This document shows positions 1 through 7,037 of a DNA stretch of 64,000 nt, one piece after another. Position 1 is the stretch's first letter. Every line of letters begins with the position of its first letter. The notes under the pieces were generated by a model. It had not been told where the DNA came from. It saw nothing but the letters and a program-made list of their open reading frames with translations, and made no database searches. The DNA comes from Oribacterium sp. NK2B42 (GTDB lineage Bacteria > Bacillota > Clostridia > Lachnospirales > Lachnospiraceae), in assembly GCF_000424445.1 (NCBI RefSeq), contig NZ_AUJX01000006.1, forward strand, positions 101,313-165,312. The letters run 5' to 3'. The position numbers were made by a program, and so were the translations under genes.

Positions 1-2
1 CA

Positions 3-782
3 GTGGATCAGATGATACAGAAATTCCTGCAAGATGAACTGGTTGGGAAATATGTCTACATGTATAACTGTTACTACAGGGATGATCAGGGATATTCAGA
101 GGGATATATGCCTGTTTATCCGACCTTAGAGAAATGTATGGATGCATTTCACAAGGAAGTAGCATATATGAATGAAGGTTCCACGAATGAAAACGGAGAA
201 GTTTTAAGGTATAAATTCCTTAAGCAGTCTCTCGACAATACGGATGAGTTATACGAAATGGAATACCGAGGAGACAGGCAGGTTTTGGAAATTAACGATT
301 ATCCACCGGTAGGTGTTCCGGCGCCAATGCACGGTATCTTGGATTTCTTCGATCATCTATGGTTCGATTTCCCGACTCCCTTTAAAAAAGGAGATATCCT
401 TTGGATTCCCAAAACCGATGACAATCCGTTAAAACATAGTAACGGTGGGTTTGTTCTTAACAAAATGTCAACATGGGATACCAATGAATTCATTAGTAAA
501 AATGGTGATAGTGATGACATGGATGCCTCTGTGTATTTAGCAGACTCTCTCGGTGGAGTATTCCGGGAAGTTGTAGGGAATTATATGGATTTTGAGTACT
601 ATGAAGATCCTTATAAGGTGAATGAGCAAGTTTTTTATGCTCTTAGTAGTTATTTAAAAGGAAAAATAGGAGAAGATGTCCTCTTGAGATTATACAGAGA
701 AAAGCTTTTGGAAGTTGCCGTAGCTGACGATATTGAAATGGCAAGCTGGGAAGATGACGGAAGATATGAGGGGTTGATATGA
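3..782 (+). CDS. Uncharacterised acidic protein at the window edge
   Basis: I do not recognise this 259-residue protein. The first usable codon is a GTG at position 3, right at the window edge, so the true start may lie upstream and the gene may be cut. The product is acidic and rich in Tyr, Asp and Glu, has no signal peptide or membrane segment, and ends in an acidic stretch (SWEDDGRYEGLI). It sits beside a RiPP-like locus and a mobilization module, so it is probably cargo of the same mobile element. Coding appears real because the frame is long and has no competing frame. Function unknown. Confidence 0.6.
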   Translation: MDQMIQKFLQDELVGKYVYMYNCYYRDDQGYSEGYMPVYPTLEKCMDAFHKEVAYMNEGSTNENGEVLRYKFLKQSLDNTDELYEMEYRGDRQVLEINDYPPVGVPAPMHGILDFFDHLWFDFPTPFKKGDILWIPKTDDNPLKHSNGGFVLNKMSTWDTNEFISKNGDSDDMDASVYLADSLGGVFREVVGNYMDFEYYEDPYKVNEQVFYALSSYLKGKIGEDVLLRLYREKLLEVAVADDIEMASWEDDGRYEGLI

Positions 783-825
783 ACACTTATGAAGTTTATA
801 GAACATGTAATGGTAGCTAAAATAG

Positions 826-859
826 GGATCATTCGAGTGATGTCTACCTCAAATGATCC
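826..859. terminator. Hairpin after the first gene
   Basis: GGATCATT (826-833) pairs with AATGATCC (852-859), and GAG/CTC pair inside. It lies 44 nt after the stop of the first gene. It is a plausible terminator, but the following bases (ttatct) are only weakly T-rich. Confidence 0.3.
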
Positions 860-1031
860 TTATCTAACCACGGTATTTCTTCAGTGTGTTTTATGACACA
901 TATCTTAAAGAAATGTGTTCTTGTGTGGCCAATGTGCGTAGCAGAACAGGGATATCTCAATTATCAAGATAACTGGGAGAATTCGCTCTTTTATGCGCCG
1001 GAATTAATTCTCTTCTTGGTTCTTTTTGAAA

Positions 1032-2063
1032 TTATTCATGTATTTTTTTCATCTTTTCTTTCGTGAGACACTTGAGGTATTCATTGCAATGATTAGTATT
1101 GCCATTTTCCAATCGCAGATATGCAGGACAACCTAAGCAATATTTATTGAGTTTACAGTTTCCACATGCTGATTCTCGATATGCTTCCAGCATATTTTTT
1201 CTGTATGAGGTAATGTTGGTAAATCCTTCATATAAGCTTTTTCGGTCAAAAAACTTATATGAAGGATTTTTCGTGTTTAAACAAAATTGAAAGGCATCAA
1301 TACATATCGTGTAGTGATTCATCATTGATGAGCATCTGCTTTCAAAACTAACATTATCATTTCTTGAATTATAGTATTCTTCATAATACGAATAAGATTC
1401 AGGAAAGGAAAAAATAATATTAGCAATTTGTTCTGCCGAGAGACGCTCTGAAAGCACGCTATGATCATTATTTTCTAACACCGGTAGGATTAGTGTTCCA
1501 AAACGATATTTAAACCCGTATTTTTGGGACATCTGAATAATAGTGTCTATATATTTCTGACTTTTTATTGTTAATGGAACTTTTAAAGTAGTATTAATAC
1601 TATTATCGCTCAAGAATTCGAGGCCTTCGATTAATTTATTGTATGAACCCTTTATCCCGGTAAACTCGAAACATGATTGTTCATCAATACCATAGACAGA
1701 GACTTCGACTTTGTAGGGTTTATATTGTGATAGTAATTCTTGTATTTCAGAAGTAAAGTTTGTACCATTAGTGAACAAAGTTATTAGCATTCCTGCCTGT
1801 TTTAGTGCTTTATAGATTATGGGAAAGTGAGGGTGTAAAAGAGCTTCTCCACCGCTTAGTGTGACAAGAAAAAATCCTTTATCTTTTAGGAAATCTACCA
1901 CTTCCAAAGCAAGGGGTAGATCAACATACTTGGGCTTTTTATTAATAAAGCAGTGCTTGCATTTCAGATTGCAAAATTCGGTAAGATCCCAATGGACCGA
2001 CAAAGGTAAATGGTACTGCTTTGTATAATCAACTATTGTGTTTAGACTAAATGTTTTGTTCAT
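1032..2063 (-). CDS. Radical SAM/SPASM enzyme, probable RiPP maturase
   Basis: Predicted radical SAM enzyme of 343 residues. The N-terminal CNLKCKHC motif (C31, C35, C38) should hold the SAM-cleaving 4Fe-4S cluster, and TLSGGEALLHP is the usual GGE motif. The C-terminus is Cys-rich like a SPASM domain (C300, C303, C309, C312, C326, C332, plus Cys near the RCSSM and FQFCL stretches), expected to bind auxiliary clusters. SPASM enzymes commonly install thioether or C-C crosslinks in peptides. I chose the ATG at 2063 because GGGA sits about 6 nt upstream; two in-frame ATGs further up lack a ribosome site. It overlaps the end of the RRE-like gene by 17 nt, so the two are probably translationally coupled. 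The likely substrate is the 39-residue peptide encoded upstream. No exporter or protease gene follows. Confidence 0.88.
   Translation of the reverse strand: MNKTFSLNTIVDYTKQYHLPLSVHWDLTEFCNLKCKHCFINKKPKYVDLPLALEVVDFLKDKGFFLVTLSGGEALLHPHFPIIYKALKQAGMLITLFTNGTNFTSEIQELLSQYKPYKVEVSVYGIDEQSCFEFTGIKGSYNKLIEGLEFLSDNSINTTLKVPLTIKSQKYIDTIIQMSQKYGFKYRFGTLILPVLENNDHSVLSERLSAEQIANIIFSFPESYSYYEEYYNSRNDNVSFESRCSSMMNHYTICIDAFQFCLNTKNPSYKFFDRKSLYEGFTNITSYRKNMLEAYRESACGNCKLNKYCLGCPAYLRLENGNTNHCNEYLKCLTKEKMKKIHE
1221..1269. repeat. Long perfect hairpin inside the radical SAM gene
   Basis: Sixteen-base arms AAATCCTTCATATAAG (1221-1236) and CTTATATGAAGGATTT (1254-1269) are perfect inverted repeats. T and A runs in the loop could extend the stem by about five more pairs. 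They encode part of NPSYKFFDRKSLYEGF in the radical SAM protein. A stem this strong in a coding region is unusual and could slow translation or stabilise mRNA, but chance or a past duplication-inversion is possible. Confidence 0.75.
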
Positions 2064-2274
2064 ATAATATCCCATTAGAAACAAGAATCTTCAGACATTT
2101 TTCTCCAGTTTCATCCGAAATTTGTAGATCGTTTTTCCATGCGGTATAGTTACCATCATAGTTTGAAAATAGTTTTGCTAGTGCAGGAGATATCTCAACA
2201 ATCCTATTATCTGGTAGATGTATCAAACAGTGCCAATTATATAATTTTCTATACGTCCAATCTTTATTTAGCAT
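2047..2274 (-). CDS. PqqD/RRE-like peptide-binding protein
   Basis: A 75-residue protein between the precursor peptide and the radical SAM gene. Its layout fits a RiPP recognition element of the PqqD type: a beta-rich start (LIHLPDNRIVEI), a helix (SPALAKLFSNYDG) and a closing helix (ETGEKCLKILVSNGIL). Known RREs bind the leader of the precursor and present it to the maturase, so this would be the substrate adaptor. The ATG at 2274 has no clear Shine-Dalgarno sequence and lies just after the terminator-like hairpin. The gene ends 17 nt inside the radical SAM gene. The assignment rests on size, pattern and context, not on a profile match. Confidence 0.6.
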   Translation of the reverse strand: MLNKDWTYRKLYNWHCLIHLPDNRIVEISPALAKLFSNYDGNYTAWKNDLQISDETGEKCLKILVSNGILYEQNI

Positions 2275-2280
2275 AATAAT

Positions 2281-2313
2281 TTGAATAAAAAGGCAGGCTC
2301 AATAGCCTGCCTT
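2281..2313 (-). terminator. Terminator/attenuator between precursor and maturase genes
   Basis: On the minus strand AAGGCAGGCT, loop ATTG and AGCCTGCCTT form a 10-bp stem followed by a T-rich tract. It begins 8 nt after the precursor stop codon. A partial terminator here would give much peptide mRNA and less read-through into the RRE and radical SAM genes, a common layout in RiPP operons. Confidence 0.8.
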
Positions 2314-2320
2314 GAATAAA

Positions 2321-2440
2321 TTAACAAATAGTATCTTCGTCCGTATCTCCGCCACCACCCCAGCATCCTGCTGAGAAAGGTACCACTACTTGGTCCGAAT
2401 CATCAACAACTTCAACCAACCATAAATCCGAATCTTTCAA
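2321..2440 (-). CDS. Putative RiPP precursor peptide (39 residues)
   Basis: A very short gene starting at TTG 2440, with AGGAAGG 9 nt upstream. The N-terminal part is an acidic and hydrophobic leader (DLWLVEVVDDSDQVVV), and the end is SAGCWGGGGDTDEDTIC. The core therefore has two Cys (C26, C39), a Trp, four Gly in a row (28-31) and acidic residues D32, D34, E35 and D36. A Cys-containing Gly-rich core beside an RRE and a SPASM enzyme suggests a thioether-type product (sactipeptide or ranthipeptide) or another crosslinked peptide. It has its own consensus promoter and ribosome site, and a terminator just behind it, which supports a real gene. I do not recognise the peptide family. Cleavage site and modification are unknown. 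Confidence 0.75.
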   Translation of the reverse strand: MKDSDLWLVEVVDDSDQVVVPFSAGCWGGGGDTDEDTIC

Positions 2441-2494
2441 AATATTGCACCTTCCTTTCTATAGCCTCAATAAAAACAACGCAAATAGACTTAT

Positions 2495-2508
2495 AATGAA
2501 AAATCATT
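2495..2508. promoter_or_regulatory. Small inverted repeat downstream of the precursor promoter
   Basis: AATGA, four A, TCATT forms a 5-bp inverted repeat 20-30 nt after the predicted -10 box of the precursor gene. It could be an operator or a 5' UTR hairpin. No regulator gene is visible nearby. Confidence 0.25.
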
Positions 2509-2526
2509 TTATGTCACATTAAACAC

Positions 2527-2555
2527 ATTCTAAATCCACAACTTTATGCCGTCAA
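2527..2555 (-). promoter_or_regulatory. SigmaA promoter of the precursor-peptide operon
   Basis: On the minus strand TTGACG (2555-2550), a 17-bp spacer and TAGAAT (2532-2527) match the sigmaA consensus closely. Transcription would start near 2520 and leave about 80 nt of 5' UTR before the precursor TTG. Confidence 0.8.
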
Positions 2556-2622
2556 TAATTATAATAAATATTTAACATAAAGATTATATTTGTACATAGT
2601 GCATATGTTTTAACTTTGCTTG

Positions 2623-2904
2623 TTATTTAAATCGTGGTCTGGTGAGTTCTGCCCATGCGATAACATATTCAATATCAGTACCATCGCAATCGATACCATC
2701 ATCCTGAATAGAAGCAACGCACCATGTATTCATCCACCGCTTAGATTCCAGGGTTCTACGTTGTTCCAAGTAACCGATATAGAAACCGCCGTGCTTGGTT
2801 GCTATAAGGTAATTTTTGCTTGACTTATATATACCGTATTCATCGAATATTCTTAAATTGTAACACTCTGGAAGTTTTTCTCTTACACTAATCCAATCGA
2901 TCAT
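2623..2904 (-). CDS. DUF551 domain protein
   Basis: A 93-residue protein beginning MIDWISVREKLPE, the signature opening of DUF551, a family common in phages and mobile elements with no assigned function as far as I recall. The middle is rich in Tyr and Trp (KHGGFYIGYLEQ, WMNTWCVAS) and ends in VIAWAELTRPRF, again typical of the family. I placed the start at 2904, where GAGGTG lies 6 nt before the ATG, instead of nine codons upstream. It supports the view that this part of the window is mobile DNA. Confidence 0.75.
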   Translation of the reverse strand: MIDWISVREKLPECYNLRIFDEYGIYKSSKNYLIATKHGGFYIGYLEQRRTLESKRWMNTWCVASIQDDGIDCDGTDIEYVIAWAELTRPRFK

Positions 2905-3024
2905 CTTGTACACCTCGCTATTGTAAATCATATGATAAGATTAGAGAGAAAAACATTGCTGTTTTGGGTGACTTCTATACCAAAATGGGTAACTTAGCTA
3001 AAAAAAGGTACTGTCTAAATTGGA

Positions 3025-4260
3025 CTAGCGTACCCTCATGACGTACATCATCCGTAAAAATACATACACAGCATGTATAATCAGGAATACCAGGATTAAG
3101 TTGCATTTTATGAAGGTTAGGCTATCAGCAAACCATACCAACAAGGCAAGAGATACCAGGGCTACAGCAACACTCAGGGTGTCCGCAAATGATTTTGAAT
3201 AGGCTTTTCCTATGATATATAGGACGAAACCCGTTATGGCTATGATTCCAACGTATATGAGAAGAAAACCTAAACCAGCAAGTAATCCAGGAACTAGCAC
3301 ATCTATGATGGGATAGGGGATATGTTCCTTTAAGGACCACGCAGCCGATGCAAGATCAAAAGCATTTTCCAACAAAAAGCAGATATAGTTTCCTAAAAAC
3401 TTGAATACCAAAATAAAGTCATTAGTAAATCTTTTGGAGTTGACCGCAGCCAAAGAGGTGACAAAGAGACCATAAACGATTCCACCCCTGGTCAGACCAT
3501 ATAGAAGTTTTACCTTTCCTTTATACAATCTTTCCAGCTCACGCATCTTATGTTCATGTGAATTATTTTGCTTCTCAACAAGTTCTTCATAGTGTCTTTT
3601 AAGGTCATTCTTCGTACTTGCAACCTTGGATTCAGCAAGGGCATCAATTTTAGCAGATTCATCAGCTATCAACTTTTGCGCCTCACGTTCACGGGCTTTG
3701 GCAGCATCAATGGAAGATTGAAGCTCAACCCGTATTTGCTGATATTTCTTTTTAACGGCTGTAACCATGGCTGATGCTTCGTTTCTTGCGTTTTGCTCTT
3801 TTTTCAGCAATTCTTTGTTGCTCATCTCTAATCGCTCGTTCTCTTTCAAGATTAAGTCTGCGCCGCTCAGCTTCCCTATCCTGTCGTTCAGCGATACAAT
3901 AGTCTCGCTTTTCTTCTGAAGCTTTTTCATGAGATTCGAGTTTTCGGATGAAAGCTTCCGTATCTTCTCTATATCCGATGTTCTCCCTTGTTTCTTCAGA
4001 GATTCCAGTTCCGGCACAATCTGATCTAGCTGAGACTGCATATCCTTTATCATGCTGGCAAGATCTAGCAGGTCTTGGGATTGCTCCCGAATTTTCTCGG
4101 ATTGCTTCTGAATTATCTCCAATTGCTCTTTCATTACCGAGTCTCGTAATTTCGGACTCAAGTTCGGAATAGTAGCGTTTGAGTTCTGCATAGGCTGCAG
4201 CTCTTTCTTTATCGGCTCTGAGTATGTCGAGCCTGAGTTCATTCTGTCTCGTAAATTCAT
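3025..4260 (-). CDS. Coiled-coil membrane protein of the mobilization module (DUF6040-like)
   Basis: A 411-residue protein. Residues about 35-245 are charged heptad-like coiled coil (Lys, Glu, Gln and Ser rich), and about 255-405 contain several hydrophobic segments that should cross the membrane. From memory it resembles DUF6040 proteins found next to relaxase genes in Clostridia. It may tether the relaxosome or a transfer complex to the membrane, but that is inference. The ATG at 4260 has a near-perfect AAGGAGG nine bases upstream, lying inside the relaxase gene. The first 169 codons overlap the last part of the relaxase gene in another frame (+1 relative to it). Confidence 0.75.
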   Translation of the reverse strand: MNLRDRMNSGSTYSEPIKKELQPMQNSNATIPNLSPKLRDSVMKEQLEIIQKQSEKIREQSQDLLDLASMIKDMQSQLDQIVPELESLKKQGRTSDIEKIRKLSSENSNLMKKLQKKSETIVSLNDRIGKLSGADLILKENERLEMSNKELLKKEQNARNEASAMVTAVKKKYQQIRVELQSSIDAAKAREREAQKLIADESAKIDALAESKVASTKNDLKRHYEELVEKQNNSHEHKMRELERLYKGKVKLLYGLTRGGIVYGLFVTSLAAVNSKRFTNDFILVFKFLGNYICFLLENAFDLASAAWSLKEHIPYPIIDVLVPGLLAGLGFLLIYVGIIAITGFVLYIIGKAYSKSFADTLSVAVALVSLALLVWFADSLTFIKCNLILVFLIIHAVYVFLRMMYVMRVR

Positions 4261-5056
4261 TTAATAATGCCTCCTTGTTTACTTCCATACCTGTAAAGGT
4301 CTTTTCGATGTTAGTGTCACGGACTTTTTTTCCGTCTTCATTTTGGAATACGATATGCTTTCGTGAATCCTCCCATTGAACTGACCATCCTCTTTCTGCC
4401 ATTCCGGAGATAAATTCTTCACGGCTTGTAGACTCGGGAACGGTTTCAAGGATTGCAATTGCGCATTCAGCAACAAAGCTCTTCTTTGAATCATTGATAA
4501 GAAGGTTGTACTTGTCTTTGCTCCATGCAGTGATCTCACCCTTTTCAATAGCGGATCCGTCAAAGTGTTGTCCCTTTTCAGCAATACTGAGACCTCTTTC
4601 AAGGCACAGGATATTGGTGAAGTCTTTTTGTTGTTGGAGATCCCGCTTAGTCTGATGAAGCTTCATCCCGTCAATATATGAAACGCTGTTAGTGACAATG
4701 TGGCAGTGCAGGTGATCCTTATCCTGATGGACACCGATGACGCACTGGTGGCCGGAGAAGAATTTATCTGAAAACTCCTTTCCGATAGCAAGGACATCGG
4801 CAGGAGTAACATCTTCATCTTTATGGAAACTGATGATGTTATGGACATACATTCTTACGGAATCCTTGTTCCAGAGCTTTTTTTCTGAAAGCCATGTTTT
4901 GTAAACATCGTCGTAATTGATGGTATCAGCAGCATAAGGCCCTGTGACTTCGACGTAGCCTTCTTTTATCTTTTCATCACGGAGAACGTATTCAATGACA
5001 TTCCTCATTGCTCCGTGACTTTTTGTTGATTTATTGACGACCTTATTGATTGCCAT
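3752..5056 (-). CDS. MobP-type relaxase/mobilization nuclease
   Basis: A 434-residue relaxase that would nick oriT and lead a DNA strand into a recipient. HQDKDHLHCH (H110, H115, H117, H119) is the metal-binding histidine motif, and Y23 in NVIEYVL is a candidate catalytic tyrosine. The N-terminal 200 residues match relaxase domain architecture (Pfam Relaxase, PF03432-like). The C-terminal third (about residues 266-434) is highly charged and shares its DNA with the coiled-coil membrane gene. It starts with GAAAGGAGAG upstream and overlaps mobC by 52 nt, so mobC, relaxase and membrane protein form one operon. No conjugation machinery is visible, so the element is probably mobilizable and not self-transmissible. 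Confidence 0.9.
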   Translation of the reverse strand: MAINKVVNKSTKSHGAMRNVIEYVLRDEKIKEGYVEVTGPYAADTINYDDVYKTWLSEKKLWNKDSVRMYVHNIISFHKDEDVTPADVLAIGKEFSDKFFSGHQCVIGVHQDKDHLHCHIVTNSVSYIDGMKLHQTKRDLQQQKDFTNILCLERGLSIAEKGQHFDGSAIEKGEITAWSKDKYNLLINDSKKSFVAECAIAILETVPESTSREEFISGMAERGWSVQWEDSRKHIVFQNEDGKKVRDTNIEKTFTGMEVNKEALLNEFTRQNELRLDILRADKERAAAYAELKRYYSELESEITRLGNERAIGDNSEAIRENSGAIPRPARSCQHDKGYAVSARSDCAGTGISEETRENIGYREDTEAFIRKLESHEKASEEKRDYCIAERQDREAERRRLNLERERAIRDEQQRIAEKRAKRKKRSISHGYSR

Positions 5057-5397
5057 ATCATTTCACTCTCCTTTCTCATATCACTGAGCTGGTCGGATAA
5101 TCTAGTCAGCGTGGATTCCCCGGACAGATAGCCTTTGCTGTTCGCAATGTGGGCCATTTGGTTCACGTTTGTGCCAAGGCCCCAGACCTGCTTTTCAAAA
5201 TCTGCGAAGGTCTTGCTTATATCCTTAAGGACAGCGATTTCATCGGAAGGGGTTATGGTGGCACCACGAACGGCATTTATCACAAATGCCTGTTGTGAAA
5301 GACCGGACTCTTCAACTTTATTCTGGAAGTCAGCGTACTCAGTTTCATTCATCCGTACGGTGACTGCCCTATTTCTTTTACGCTTAACTTTAAGCAT
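5005..5397 (-). CDS. mobC: MobC-like relaxosome accessory protein
   Basis: A 130-residue protein with an N-terminal ribbon-helix-helix-like stretch (AVTVRMNETEYADFQNKVEE) followed by a helical region (NQMAHIANSKG), as in MobC accessory proteins. Those bind oriT and help the relaxase melt the nick site. I chose ATG 5397, preceded by AAGGAGAG, instead of upstream Met codons in the structured region. It is the first gene of the mobilization operon and lies just downstream of a perfect inverted repeat that may belong to oriT. Confidence 0.8.
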   Translation of the reverse strand: MLKVKRKRNRAVTVRMNETEYADFQNKVEESGLSQQAFVINAVRGATITPSDEIAVLKDISKTFADFEKQVWGLGTNVNQMAHIANSKGYLSGESTLTRLSDQLSDMRKESEMIWQSIRSSINQQKVTEQ

Positions 5398-5427
5398 TTT
5401 GTTCACTCTCCTTTTCATTCTTGATAT

Positions 5428-5452
5428 ACACATAGGGCGACACCCTATGTGT
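5428..5452. other. Inverted repeat, candidate oriT element
   Basis: ACACATAGGG (5428-5437), loop CGACA, CCCTATGTGT (5443-5452) is a perfect 10-bp inverted repeat 31 bp upstream of the mobC start. Relaxase targets typically sit beside such repeats, immediately upstream of mob genes. The nick site itself cannot be read from sequence. Confidence 0.5.
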
Positions 5453-5459
5453 GATAATC

Positions 5460-6050
5460 CGCATAACATCTGATGCACAGTATGTTATGTAGAGCAGGGT
5501 TCCAAGGGGATGCAATACCTTTGGCGGGATGCAAGGGTGGACCCTTAGACGGACTGAAGGAGGGCTTCGGTGTGCAGAGGTTGAATAAACCTTGCTGGGG
5601 GTTCCAAGGGGGCAAAGCCCACTGGCAAGTTTAGCGGAAGCGGAAAAGCCCAAAGGCTTTTCTGGTGCAGCGGTGCATTGTGGCTTGCCACAATGCGAAA
5701 CTTGCCTAATCACCCTGAGGGGTGATTTGTGGTCTTGCGATTTACCCGGAAGGAGATGACTGATGACCGGAGTGAGAGCCGGGGCATTGCTTCCGATAAG
5801 GAAGGAATGTCCTGCTCGAACGGAGGTCAAACGGAGAAGGAGCAAAGAGTCCGGTGGACTGTTTGCTCCTTCGTAGTGGTCAGGCATCGACTGAACGGGA
5901 AGAAATCAAAGCGGTGCGAAAGCATCGGCTTGATTTCTGCTAAATCGCCTCGTCCGATTGGAGGGGCTTTTGAGTTTCCATATTCTTCGCATAGAAGAAT
6001 ATGTGAAACGAGGAAGTCCCGGAATGAGGACGAGAACGCCCGAGGATGGG
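5460..6050. other. 590-nt non-coding region packed with hairpins (oriT region or structured RNA)
   Basis: No convincing gene. The stretch looks more GC-rich than its surroundings and contains a series of perfect stems: AAAAGCC/GGCTTTT (5644-5661), GCATTGTGGC/GCCACAATGC (5675-5696), AATCACCC/GGGTGATT (5708-5727), an 11+5-bp stem at 5836-5872 (GAAGGAGCAAA/TTTGCTCCTTC), AGAAATCAA/TTGATTTCT (5901-5938) and TATTCTTC/GAAGAATA (5981-6001). Its position upstream of mobC suggests an extended transfer origin, a single-strand origin or a large structured RNA. Open frames in it have repetitive, low-quality translations and no ribosome sites. Confidence 0.5.
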
Positions 6051-6052
6051 GA

Positions 6053-6523
6053 TCATATTTCAAGCTCGAATTTGATGCGTCCGGAATTATAATCCTCCAT
6101 GAACCTACGTAAAGCACATCCGAGGGTGACGGAAGGAAATGGAACATTCCTGTTGAAGGATTTCCATTCTTCCGCAACGGCTTCTTCGATGATGAAAGAT
6201 TTTCGGGTAGTGCCATCTTCGGATTTTTTCATGCGGATAACGGTTGGCTTCAGAATAGGAGAGGATCCTTCAGATGTTTTGTGCCATCCGTTTTCGTAAC
6301 CTCTGTCACGGATAAGTCCGGTGAGGTAGGTGTAGGAAAAGTCACAGTTCATGTAATCCGAAAAATCTTTCCCTGTATGGCCCTGGGCCTGTTGGATCAT
6401 CTGGAGAAGTTCGGCATCGGTTTTCTGCTGAGCTTCTTCCTTTGTTATCTTCAGATTATCAGGGAGTGTCACATCCGCTGAAACACTCTCTGTTGCTAAA
6501 TTGGTAATGTTGTAAACATCCAT
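6053..6523 (-). CDS. Uncharacterised mobile-element protein
   Basis: A 156-residue soluble protein I do not recognise. AGAGGAG eight bases before ATG 6523 supports the start. Residues 24-60 look helical and charged (LKITKEEAQQKTDAELLQMIQQ), and the end contains EEWKSFNRNVPFPSVTLGCALRRF, which could be a small helix-turn-helix-like fold. It reads in the same direction as mobC and lies on the far side of the hairpin-rich region. Its place in the mobilization module suggests an accessory or regulatory role, but nothing in the sequence proves it. Confidence 0.65.
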   Translation of the reverse strand: MDVYNITNLATESVSADVTLPDNLKITKEEAQQKTDAELLQMIQQAQGHTGKDFSDYMNCDFSYTYLTGLIRDRGYENGWHKTSEGSSPILKPTVIRMKKSEDGTTRKSFIIEEAVAEEWKSFNRNVPFPSVTLGCALRRFMEDYNSGRIKFELEI

Positions 6524-6599
6524 TGATATTTCTCCTCTATAAAAGTGTTTTTTTCGATAGTTTCATGTGACCATATCAACTATCAGTTACAATTGAATC

Positions 6600-7037
6600 C
6601 GTGGTGACGTTGCTGTACAATAAGTGTACGAGCCCGTCTTTTTCATTAGCGTCCACGAACGCTCTAAAGGAGCCTGGGTCTTGCGGTACCTGCGTGATTT
6701 GTCGTGTTGCCTATCAAGCACCTAGAGGAGATTTGTCTACACCGTACCGCTTCATTTCGAAGCAATCGGCGATAACACTGCGTTTAATGCGCACCCCATT
6801 GTATGCTGCCACAGAAAATCTGCAGTACCAACGCAGTTCCATATCTTATTCAAGTCCTAGCGAAGAATCTCTTCGTCTTTTTGTGTTGTCACATCATCAC
6901 GTAACCCCACTTTTATTTCTGACTTACAGACGCTTCACAGTCTAATTGGCTCCTTTACTAGATCTATTTGTTTATGGCAACTGTATATTTCACAGTCAAA
7001 ACCGGTTTTAGTGATATGCATTTGGTTGCCTTTTTTT
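6600..7037 (+). ncRNA. Candidate large structured non-coding RNA (~440 nt)
   Basis: No credible protein is encoded here, yet the region is full of helices. TAAAGGAGCC (6665-6674) pairs with GGCTCCTTTA (6948-6957) over a 293-nt span. Nested hairpins include GACG/CGTC around GTACA/TGTAC (6606-6638), AGCGT/ACGCT (6648-6663), GCTTC/GAAGC (6749-6763) and CGAAGA/TCTTCG (6861-6875). The plus strand ends with GGCAAC (6976-6981) pairing with GTTGCC (7025-7030), followed by seven T, like an intrinsic terminator. A possible -10 (TACAAT, 6588-6593) would start transcription near 6600. Long-range closure with many hairpins in a mobile element recalls ornate RNAs such as ROOL or GOLLD, but I cannot assign a class. 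Confidence 0.5.

Noticed and set aside
3948..5478. Other frames inside the relaxase and mobC genes, both strands
   Set aside because: They lie inside real genes and lack starts with ribosome sites. Only the frame starting at 4260 has one and is kept.
5390..6216. Open frames of 127-165 codons in the hairpin-rich region on both strands
   Set aside because: Repetitive, low-complexity translations without ribosome sites; they cross the inverted repeats and overlap each other. They do not look like proteins.
6601..6945. 114-codon plus-strand frame over the candidate non-coding RNA
   Set aside because: No ribosome site, Ser/Thr-rich odd composition, and it runs straight through paired stems.
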